Positions 56,340-64,000 of a stretch of 64,000 nt of DNA are shown piece by piece; position 1 is the first letter of the stretch; every line of letters starts with the position of its first letter. This DNA is from Symsagittifera roscoffensis (lineage: Eukaryota > Xenacoelomorpha > Acoela > Convolutidae). The position numbers and the translations under genes are program-made. The notes under the pieces were generated by a model. The model had not been told where the DNA came from. It made no database searches and worked only from the letters and a program-made list of their open reading frames with translations. The stretch is taken from positions 29,364,189 to 29,428,188 of the forward strand of contig NC_087064.1 of the NCBI RefSeq assembly GCF_963678635.1, given 5' to 3'.

Positions 56340-57431
56340 GTTTAAATTAACAAGTTCACACTCATTATCGGTAGAGTCTCCTGGAATGTCATCATCACTA
56401 AAGTTGTGGATCTGGTAAGGTGAATGATAATCGTTATTTTCGTTGATGGGTTTTTTACTGTTCGACCTGTCACGCGATTGATAACTTTCATTGGAGTTTG
56501 ACAAATGCCTGAATTCTTGTTGGGGATTTATGTCATTGAATTTGTTGTCTACTCTTGACCTATTCTTACTATAGTTATGGTAACTTCTGTTTGAATTCTC
56601 TCTTAATTGAAGCGAGTCATAATTTTGCTCCTGTTGGTCATTATATTTAAAGAAATGTCTTATCGCATGGCCTGACATACAACACCAGTTGCAAAACATT
56701 GGGTTGTTTTGTTTGTTTCTATGCTCCTTTGGGGTATAAGCTGCGTTTATTTTATGATCCTTCATTAGTCCTGTTAACTCTTTAAGTTGATCCTTTATTC
56801 CCTCTATTTCCAATTTATTATCCATGCTACTGGATTCTACTCCGATAAACTCACTACATATTGCAAAAATTAAGTCTTTTGTAACAATATGATCTTTTAG
56901 CTGCTGCCAAGTTGCGGGTGGATTCTCATTTTGGAATTGATGCGCCTTTTGTTTTAAGCCTGGCGGGCTTAAGCCGCGTACAAAGAATTCCAATTTCTTT
57001 GCTATTTTTTGATCATCATTAAAAACTGGATTAGGCCATCCACGGTCTGCTGCGGTGCTTAATCTATGTATGTAGCTTTTAATAAATTCATCAGGTTGTC
57101 TTTTTATATTTTCTGCTTCGATTCGTCTCCTATACTTATCCTTATCATCAGTGAATCTATCTATGAATTGATCTCTTATCTCATTCCAAGGTAAGTTTGC
57201 TGCTAATCCCTGATACCATTGAGCGGCTGGACCTCTTAATATTGAACCAAATAAGGCTTTTTGTCTGTTATCGTACGCGTCCTGTTCGTCACCTGTGTCT
57301 GCTGGTCTAGTGCCTATCGAAAATGCTATCTTTTTCTCTACTATATCAAGAAAATCTCTTGCATCTTCATTTGGATCTAAGCCGGTAAATTTTTCGAGAG
57401 CTAAATCTGGGTATGCTACTACTTTTGCCAT
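56337..57431 (-). CDS. gag: Gag polyprotein of element 3
   Basis: 364 residues, intact. Residues 60-115 carry a typical retrotransposon-Gag capsid pattern: FGSILRGPAAQWYQGL, then W...IRDQFIDRFTD and YRRRIEAENIKRQ, then FIKSYIHRL and RGWPNP. A zinc knuckle at 247-260 has Cys247, Cys250 and His255, but the last position is Phe260 instead of Cys, so it is degenerate. The Asn/Ser/Arg-rich C-terminus probably binds RNA. Gag forms the particle that packages the element RNA. The start at 57431 is the first Met and is preserved even in the rearranged copy of this junction at about 60800. Confidence 0.92.
   Translation of the reverse strand: MAKVVAYPDLALEKFTGLDPNEDARDFLDIVEKKIAFSIGTRPADTGDEQDAYDNRQKALFGSILRGPAAQWYQGLAANLPWNEIRDQFIDRFTDDKDKYRRRIEAENIKRQPDEFIKSYIHRLSTAADRGWPNPVFNDDQKIAKKLEFFVRGLSPPGLKQKAHQFQNENPPATWQQLKDHIVTKDLIFAICSEFIGVESSSMDNKLEIEGIKDQLKELTGLMKDHKINAAYTPKEHRNKQNNPMFCNWCCMSGHAIRHFFKYNDQQEQNYDSLQLRENSNRSYHNYSKNRSRVDNKFNDINPQQEFRHLSNSNESYQSRDRSNSKKPINENNDYHSPYQIHNFSDDDIPGDSTDNECELVNLN
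56340..56346 (-). promoter_or_regulatory. -1 ribosomal frameshift heptamer TTTAAAC
   Basis: On the - strand the gag codons AAT TTA AAC are followed at once by the TAG stop (56339-56337), giving the canonical slippery heptamer T-TTA-AAC in the correct phase. Slipping by -1 leads into an open frame that continues to the protease active site with no stop. Confidence 0.75.
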
Positions 57432-57525
57432 CTTTCTTTAATTCACCTTATATTTTTGTTAACAATTTATAAAGGGTTTGGATGTGTTGTGTACTGATCA
57501 ATTGTAAGGACTGAAATAATTGTAT

Positions 57526-57810
57526 TTAAATTACTGTGAGAGTTGCTGGGTTCAATGAAAACAAATTTTTGTTAGATAGATCAATAGTGCTATGGGGCTG
57601 TTTAACCTTTTTTAAGATAGAATTTATCTCTGGATTATTGTTGCGGGAGAGAATAGTTAGTTCATGAATAGTTTTGTGTGGGTGTTTGGACAAAATTGTG
57701 ATTTGATCCTTTTGGATATTGTTAATATACCACCTAGTTTTTGTGGATTTAGTTTTCACTTTTAGTTTTAAATTAAATGCTGTTGTGTTTACTTTATAAA
57801 AAATTGTCAT
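57526..57810 (-). CDS. Small ORF upstream of gag in element 3, unknown family
   Basis: 94 codons, 95 bp before gag in the same direction. Begins MTIFYKVNTT; core KTRWYINNIQKDQITILSKHP followed by HEL and a basic end. It has no signal peptide, membrane helix or known motif. Nearly identical to the ORF at 60901-61185 (two base differences, one amino-acid change) and clearly related to the decayed frame at 57971-58221, which argues that it is a real protein. Confidence 0.6.
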   Translation of the reverse strand: MTIFYKVNTTAFNLKLKVKTKSTKTRWYINNIQKDQITILSKHPHKTIHELTILSRNNNPEINSILKKVKQPHSTIDLSNKNLFSLNPATLTVI

Positions 57811-57970
57811 AGCGTTCTAAATCGTTTTTGAGTTATAAATATTTATCTAGGTGATGACAAACAATATAAGGAATATTTAAATTTTTCTTGTGAACTTGTT
57901 ATGATTTAAATTTTGTTGAGGAAAAAATGATTAAAATGCAAGTATTTTTGTGGTTGGATAGATGATGATA

Positions 57971-58221
57971 TCAAAAAGCAATCGGGAGTGAAGCAATTAA
58001 TCGTTCTTGCGGTATATAAATTATATTATTTGGTATTTTTATTTGCTGAAAAATTGTGTCAATTTTTGGAGTATGTCGTCGAAAAAAGATGTATAATTCG
58101 TGTTTATCGTCGTTAGGGTGTTTTGCTAGTATACTAATATGATCTTTTTCAGTGTTAGTGATATACCATATGTTGTTAGAGACTTTATTGTACTGACGTC
58201 AATTTTAAAATGTAATGACAT
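57971..58221 (-). pseudogene. Diverged paralogue of the small upstream ORF
   Basis: From an ATG at 58221 the frame gives LHFKIDVSTIKS, then after one frameshift IWYITNTEKDHISILAKHP, HEL, PKIDTIF and a stop at 57973-57971. It shares W-Y-I, K-D-x-I-x-I-L-x-K-H-P, H-E-L and further residues with the 94-codon ORF just downstream. The two form a tandem pair ahead of gag. Confidence 0.55.
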
Positions 58222-58224
58222 TAA

Positions 58225-60540
58225 TTTTTACGATGTTTGTTTTCTTTTTCTTAAGCTAAGTTGTACTATTTGATTAGTATGTTTCAGAGTAACGAAAACC
58301 TCCTAGGATTTATTGAATATTAACAAAGGTTATTAATAATAAAATAACAAAATAAAAAAAATTTCTTTGGAAAAAAAATTTCTTAAACTTTTTTTCCAAG
58401 TTTTTCCAAATTTCTTATTCGCTGAAACGTTAACTGAAACCTAAAACTTTCTTCAAGTGAAGTTTTATTGATGCTTTTGGTATAGTTAACAATATAACTA
58501 TATGCCTTTTTGGGTTATTATTGGCTCAAAACTGAAAATTTTTTGTTAAAATTTTTACAAAAATTTTTGACTGAAACGATAATCTGAAACCTGAAACTAT
58601 GGTAGCTGAAGTTGAGTTTTTTTAATCTTAAAATTGTCTAGAAGCTTTAGTATACCTGGTTTATGCTTTCGCTTGCAAAAAAATTCGAAAAACCGAATCT
58701 TTTGATATCTTAAACTTAGTTTTTTGAAATCTCAAACCTAAAACTCTTAAACTCTCTCAAACTCGATGCATGAAAATAAAAAGTTGGTTTTTGATAGCTG
58801 TTCTAGTGTACATTAGAATTTGGAACAGGTTTGCAACTTCAAAATCAAAAATTTGTTTGCGGAAACCGAATTTTTTGGGGCTGAAACTATAATTTCTAGA
58901 ACTGAAACTATGGTTTGACCACTTGGTTTTAGAGTTTTGAGATTGAAAATTTAGGTTGGTCTCTCTAATATATTTCTACTCCAGCAATAAAATTGCCAAA
59001 AAGATGAAAATTTTAGCCTAAAACGACGATTTTAGTTTTCTGAAACTATAAGTTTGAGGGCTCAAACTAACACCTTCTAGAATTTTTTTGAGTTCAAAAA
59101 TTTGTTAGTGCATTAAGAATTCCTAATATTTTTCAATATTTTACAAAAATTTCACTTGGGAAGCAAGATTTTTGGTTCTGAAACCAAAAACACCAATTCT
59201 GGAACGTAGTATGTTTCAGCCTTAGGAACCAAATTTTAAAATTGGTTTGGTGTGTTTTAACACCGTTAGTTTTCTCTAAAAAGTCAAAATTTGGCGTTCG
59301 GAGCTCAATTTTGAGACAAAAAACTCAATTTTTGTGTTCTGAAACCTGAAACTAACAAAAACGTACCATTTAAGACCAGGTTTTTGACTTATGGTTTGAC
59401 TAGTTCAACTTTTGCTGTTTTACCCGAATCCGTTCACAGAAACTTAAAATTTTGACTGGAAACTATACTTATTTTAACTGAAACGTTTGACCCTATAACT
59501 GAAACCTAGACTGAAACCAAAAAATTTGGCTGGTAAAAATCAATTTTTAGTGCTTATGCTATCATATGAAACCTAGTTTCCTAGTTTATCAATATAAAGT
59601 GGATGTGTCAGTGTTTTAAACTTAGTTTTTGTTGTGAAACCTGATATTTTTGTGCTGAAATTAAAACTTGGTGTTTGGTGTTAATTGGTTAACGTTTATG
59701 ATTGGTTTTAGTGCGTAATCTTATTATTTATCAGGTGTATATTTAAACTGTGTCAAAAAAAACTAATGGTTTATTAAAAAACACCCAAATCAATTCCTTA
59801 CTTCGTGGTATTTGCTATTTTCTTCCTTAGTTTCAGTAATTGGTAGCTTTACTGATGGATGATTTAGGTTTAAGTTATGTTAAGGTGGATAGAATTAAAA
59901 TTAGTTTAAAAAAAATGAGGATAAGCCTCGAGAAATGATGAAGGATTAGAATAAATAGCAACAAGCGTGGATGGTTTGAGATAATGTGATGAAAAATTCA
60001 ATTTATCATACAATTTAGGGACTCTTAGATCGCACATATGACCACTTAACCCCCTCGAAAAAATAATTGAAGATATTTAATAAGTTTTTGAGCACTTTAG
60101 TTTAAAACAGAATTTTGTTAATTTTAGTGATGATAACTTTAAACTGAAGTTTCGGCAAAATTTAGTGGATTACTGGACAAAACGGGTATATCTTACTAGC
60201 GGACTTAGGCAGAGAACGATTCTTTCAGAAATTTTATATATTATTATAAAAATAGATAATAGTTAATTTCATGAGCTAATGTCAGTTAGAAAGCCGTATA
60301 ATAGACCTCGAGATGGAGGAATATCGTGGGCGACTGCTAGCGCAGGGGATACTTATAGTAAGAACCCTACTAGGAATATCTGTCAAGTAGAAGACAATGA
60401 AAATGTGTTTCTATCGAAAGATACCCATTGTCTCTGGCTTTTTGAGGTTGGAAACTAATCTGACAAATACTCACAGATCCTAATAATAATATATTTTTTG
60501 AATTTTAAAAGCTTTTTCGAGTTTGTTGGAAAAGGAATTT
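58225..60540 (-). other. Leader of element 3 with many CTGAAAC words; no gene recognised
   Basis: 58420-59660 contains about 14 copies of CTGAAAC on the + strand (GTTTCAG on the element strand), often paired as CTGAAACCTGAAACT. No coding frame is supported. 2.3 kb is long for an LTR element leader; an unrecognised insertion is possible. Confidence 0.5.
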
Positions 60541-60555
60541 CTTAAGGAGTAGTTC

Positions 60556-60573
60556 TCTGCTGCGGTCGCACCA
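60556..60573 (-). other. Primer binding site of element 3
   Basis: Two bases inside the 5' LTR end, the - strand reads TGGTGCGACCGCAGC, so the matching tRNA would end GCTGCGGTCGCACCA. The tRNA was not identified. Differs from the primer site of element 1. Confidence 0.6.
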
Positions 60574-60575
60574 GT

Positions 60576-61971
60576 TTTAATAAATGATCATTGCTGGTTG
60601 AATGCTTAGTAATTTTATCCTAAGTTATAAATCTCACCTTAGATCGTCAAGTTGTCTTGACAAAAGTTAGAGTAGAAACAATATTTAGAAAAGGTATGAA
60701 TTAATTAGTTGGTTAAATACAAAGCACTGGGTTATTAGATTATATAAACGAATCGAACAGCTTAAGGAAATATACCTATGAGGGGAGTTTGAGTTAATTT
60801 TGCCATCTTTCTTTAATTCACCTTATATTTTTGTTAACAATTTATAAAGGGTTTGGATGTGTTGTGTACTGATCAATTGTAAGGACTGAAATAATTGTAT
60901 TTAAATTACTGTGAGAGTTGCTGGGTTCAATGAAAACAAATTTTTGTTAGATAGATCAATAGTGCTATGGGGCTGTTTAAACTTTTTTAAGATAGAATTT
61001 ATCTCTGGATTATTGTTGCGGGAGAGAATAGTTAGTTCGTGAATAGTTTTGTGTGGGTGTTTGGACAAAATTGTGATTTGATCCTTTTGGATATTGTTAA
61101 TATACCACCTAGTTTTTGTGGATTTAGTTTTCACTTTTAGTTTTAAATTAAATGCTGTTGTGTTTACTTTATAAAAAATTGTCATAGCGTTCTACATCAT
61201 TTTTGAGTTATAAATATTTATCTAGGTGATGACAAACAATAAAGGAATATTTAAATTTTTTCTCTATTTTGTTTGTGAAAAAGGCTGGTTTAATTTTATT
61301 GTAAAGGCAGAAAAGAAAAATTATTTATTTTGAAAGGATCTGACTGAAGAGATCTGACTTGCTGCTTACTGAGCAAAATTAAACACTGAAGGTTTCAGGC
61401 CAGTCCTTTTGCTCGTAAGCATAAGCCGGCGGCTGATTCAATCTTTAATTATTCAGGTTTCACCTGCTCCTTTGTTCTCCCTTTCTTATAAGGGAATTTT
61501 CAACTAGTTTTTATTTGATTTTTTCAAATCAAATATCTTTAACTTATTAGTCCTCTTTGATAAAAACCGCAGTCTTCAGTTTGTCTGATTAAAAATTCAT
61601 ATTACTCTCTCTGATGCATCATATTGCAGGTGCATCTCAGCTTAATCAAAGCAAGGAGGATTTCAATGCAGCCGGCAAGACTGCTAAATATTTATCCAGT
61701 TTGTTTCAAGTTAAGTTAAAAGGGACGTATTAATAATCGCCGCCCTTTTAAAATATTGAGCATGAAAAAATGAGTAAAACTGGACAAGTATTTAAAAAGG
61801 AGTGGATTAACAAAACAAGATTTAATAGTCCTAATAAGAGTAAATCAGTCAATATCTGTTTTAGTGAAAAGAGGCTTTAATTTAAATGGCACAAACCAAT
61901 TTAGAATGAGGTCGTTAAATAAACAATTAAGACAATGGTCTTTTGTCTGTGTAGTATTTCTCAATACTACA
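60576..61971 (-). repeat. 5' LTR of element 3, containing a leader-gag segment
   Basis: Outer parts match the 3' LTR, but 60798-61255 is instead a near-perfect copy of 57425-57885: the small ORF, the gap and the first three gag codons (ATG GCA AAA). The junction lies at a short shared TTAA/TTTTGCC sequence. So internal sequence replaced the middle of this LTR. Confidence 0.72.
60901..61185 (-). CDS. Second copy of the small ORF, inside the 5' LTR
   Basis: 94 codons; differs from 57526-57810 by one silent and one Val-to-Phe change. If the LTR is transcribed it would lie in the 5' region of the element RNA or upstream of its start. Confidence 0.5.
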   Translation of the reverse strand: MTIFYKVNTTAFNLKLKVKTKSTKTRWYINNIQKDQITILSKHPHKTIHELTILSRNNNPEINSILKKFKQPHSTIDLSNKNLFSLNPATLTVI

Positions 61972-61975
61972 ATAC

Positions 61976-62272
61976 GACATTCTTAGGCGCTGCTTTACCC
62001 AAACAGACTATTTTTCCTCCATCAATTTTTAAATTCAAATGGACAATGTGAATCAAAAAACCCTAGTAAGAATTTTCAGGTGAAAGGGGGTGGAGAAAAA
62101 GAGCCCAAGTTTTTGTTCTCGTTGTCTAATTGTTTGACCGGCGGACTGATTGGGCCATGACAATCATATTTTCTAACCACTGATTGCACCATAAAACTGA
62201 TCTTCATGTAAAACAGAAGGGAACAAGCCAAATGCAAAAAGCTAAAATTTTGCTAATAAGGAACGCTTACTC
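61976..62272. other. Short spacer between two LTR elements; no gene recognised
   Basis: No lipocalin exon could be recognised here either. Confidence 0.5.
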
Positions 62273-62555
62273 TGTGATATTCCCTAAATCTTATCTGAAA
62301 ACTGAACTAATAATTTAATTCAATTAATAGTAAAGTTAAATACGTAAATATGGATCATTGAATGGAAGGTAACTATAATCTTGCAATAGCTAACGAAGAG
62401 TGAGTCTTGGTTTTAGCACCACCAAGCTGTTAGAACGATAGACATGATTGGCAGGCCTTTAATTCGCATTAACCAAATGTTCTCTAACTTGATTCTGATA
62501 TGATGCATAGTTCATTCAGTCCTCTATCCTAGGTGGTGAACTCACTACCACCACA
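62273..62555 (-). repeat. 3' LTR of the right-edge element
   Basis: 283 bp, TGTGGTGGTAGTGAG start and ATCACA end as in element 1, including the small GGTGGT...ACCACC inverted repeat and the region around AACTTGATGGTGCTAAAA, here with several changes. Confidence 0.88.
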
Positions 62556-62572
62556 TTTCCCCCTCTCGAAAA
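62556..62572 (-). other. Polypurine tract of the right-edge element
   Basis: - strand TTTTCGAGAGGGGGAAA abuts the LTR start. Confidence 0.75.
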
Positions 62573-62683
62573 TTTTAGACAACATATGAAATTCAGTCAC
62601 AGGTTCACAGTAAACAATTTAATCAATGAGTTTAAAAATTTAAATATCAGAGAGTTTTCTTTCCTTGTACTTGTTCCGGCTTA

Positions 62684-63350
62684 TTAGTCGCGAACGTTGG
62701 TCTCCTTAGTTTCCTTCTCGGTGATGGTGACGGTGTATTTCCTGATGACGACGGAATATCTCCCGGTAAAATTGGACTCGTTTGTAGACCCGATTTTTTC
62801 CTCTATGTTCTTGCCTGAATGTTTTAGTGCGCTTCCATAGGCCTGCCGCTTACTACTGCCCGACAACCTTGAACTGCTCGAGACCTGTGAGTCTTTATCT
62901 CCTTCACAGCTCTCTTTTCTTTTCTTTTCTTTTCTTTTCTCTGGTCTCATATTGTCTGCTGTTTTGGCTTCCTCCGATCTCTTTTCTGCCACTCCTGAAG
63001 TTGTCACTATCTTCGCATCCGTCTTTCCTTCCTTACTCTGTGAAGTAATTATCTTCTCCGCGTCTGTCAATAGCTGTCCTTCCTCTGAATTGCTTTGCGT
63101 TTTATTCTTCTCTGTTATTGGTACTGAGGATATTGGACAGTCATTTCTCTGTAACGCCTGGCTCGTACCCTGCACCTCCTTTGTTGAGATTGGCATTACG
63201 AAAATTGGGCATTCTTCTGTCGTTTGCGTGTCTGTCTTATTTGCTACCGGCGGTACCACCTGTACCTCGTGCTCTGGAGAACTACTCGAGGACATAGTCA
63301 GGTCCATTATTCCACCGCTCGGAACTTCTCTTAGTAAGTTTTGGCGGCCC
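62684..63350 (-). pseudogene. Pol C-terminal tail of the right-edge element
   Basis: The frame 63307-62684 matches residues of the element 1 tail: IMDLTMSSSSSPEHEVQVVPPV, TEECPI.V.P, KEGKTD, KR.EE.K.AD, SALKHS.KN.EEK. The SUMO-interaction-like motif is kept (V-I-D-L-T against I-M-D-L-T), while much of the surrounding low-complexity sequence has changed. A run of four to five TTTTC units (+ strand, 62914-62940) lies in the Lys-rich part. Confidence 0.75.
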
Positions 63351-64000
63351 TAATATATCTGGATGCTAGAGTTGTCGGAATCTTCTTTGCTATCTTCGTC
63401 AATGAGGAAAATAACTTCATCGTCTTGGCTCGCAGTCTGTCCAATTTTGCGAATGGCCCCTCCTTGTTTTCTGCATCTGAGTTCTCTGTCGAAGATGAAA
63501 CCAGCGAAACATCTGGTCTTGGCAGAATGTGTACTGGTCTATTTGGTCCACCTGAGCTGTACTGGTGTAATGGCTTCCTCGGTGTGCTTGCGGCTGATGT
63601 CTTTTAACCTAAATCTGATCAGTATGATGACTTGAATTTCGGTTTAAGCGATATGTGGTTCTTTCTAATTACTTTCGCATTTTCAGTGATGTAATTATTG
63701 TTAGTAGGTTTAACAATTTTCCCCTTAAACAGATTGAATAAAGGTCGACCCGATTTCCTGTCTAAAATCTTCCGATATACAACTAATTTCTCCGGGTAGT
63801 GAAAAGATCGAACTCAAGATTTCTTGTTTTTGTTCTTTGCGCTGGCGTCTCCTGTTCCACTCTGAATCGGAGAGTCCTTTGGTTCAAGTCGCTTCTGAGG
63901 CTTGCTGCTAATAATGGATTTCTTTCTGGTAGTTTTCTCAGCGCCTCGGATCCCTCCTTGTGTGTGAGGTGTCTTTTGTGCAATTTCCAGTCAGATGCTG
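63351..64000 (-). pseudogene. Integrase C-terminal region of the right-edge element
   Basis: 63983-63783 reads HKRHLTHKEGSEALRKLPERNPLLAASLRSDLN, the counterpart of element 1 at about 5250-5350. Further down, the frame around 63600-63730 covers the RPLF and KIIRKNHISFK-like end, and 63360-63600 the SSSGSNRP/ILPRPDVSP-like segment, with frame changes. Confidence 0.75.

Larger units (their letters stand above)
51920..61971 (-). mobile_element. LTR element with gag-protease but no RT found (element 3)
   Basis: 10,052 bp on the - strand, flanked by ATAC at 51916-51919 and 61972-61975 (4-bp target duplication). Order in its own direction: 5' LTR (61971-60576), primer binding site, long leader with two small paralogous ORFs, gag, protease by -1 frameshift, an ORF with coiled coil, purine tract, 3' LTR (53068-51920). 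No RT, RNase H or integrase motif was seen between protease and 3' LTR. It is therefore probably mobilised by a related autonomous element. The LTR ends are TGTAG...TAAA rather than TG...CA, so the exact ends are less sure. Confidence 0.7.
62273..64000 (-). mobile_element. 3' part of a second element-1-family retrotransposon, cut by window edge
   Basis: On the - strand: 3' LTR (62555-62273), a purine tract, then pol sequence running off the window. LTR and protein match element 1 with clear divergence, so it is a separate, older split rather than a recent copy. The pair stand in opposite orientation about 55 kb apart. Confidence 0.88.

Overview
This is animal (metazoan) nuclear DNA: AT-rich, sparse in genes, with GT-AG introns of about 0.27-0.32 kb, secreted lipocalin genes, and a large load of retrotransposons and non-autonomous repeats. 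The mix of Ty3/gypsy elements, one with a fusion-type envelope gene, lipocalins and many short non-autonomous repeats would fit a tunicate such as a larvacean. That placement is inference from gene content; no sequence comparison was possible.

Layout. 1-500: edge of a dispersed non-autonomous repeat. 566-6948: complete but broken Ty3/gypsy element on the + strand (276-bp LTRs, 5-bp target duplication CACCA, truncated gag, protease, RT, RNase H, integrase, long C-terminal tail). 6.9-13.8 kb: mostly non-coding, with a cluster of 18-bp palindromes at 10.5-11.4 kb. 13.8-16.05 kb: envelope-like gene, - strand. 16.08-17.64 kb: + strand coding region, possibly JmjC-like. 19.4-28.1 kb: broken - strand Ty3/gypsy pol with a 3.07-kb direct tandem duplication that also holds the 3' end of a second, + strand LTR element. 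28.4-29.37 kb: two-exon lipocalin gene (-). 29.4-40.5 kb: non-autonomous repeats, a 570-bp tandem duplication and a gypsy integrase relic. 40.79-41.52 kb: second lipocalin (+), apparently truncated. 43.4-45.2 kb: decayed LINE (-). 45.8-47.6 kb: tandem array. 47.8-48.45 kb: decayed coiled-coil coding region. 51.45-51.69 kb: first exon of a third lipocalin. 51.92-61.97 kb: a 10-kb LTR element (-) inserted just behind that exon. 62.27 kb to the end: 3' part of a second element of the first family (-).

Most interesting parts. The 10-kb element carries intact gag and protease in two frames, joined at a perfect -1 slippery heptamer (TTTAAAC), but no RT or integrase was found. Upstream of gag lie two tandem paralogous small ORFs, and one of them is repeated inside the 5' LTR. 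The first element has a 72-bp repeat in its RNase H-integrase linker carrying periodic CCAAT boxes and CTCF-like cores, and a SUMO-interaction-like motif in its C-terminal tail that is kept in the second copy at the right edge. The three lipocalin genes share one intron position and phase, so they are probably an old tandem family pulled apart by insertions.
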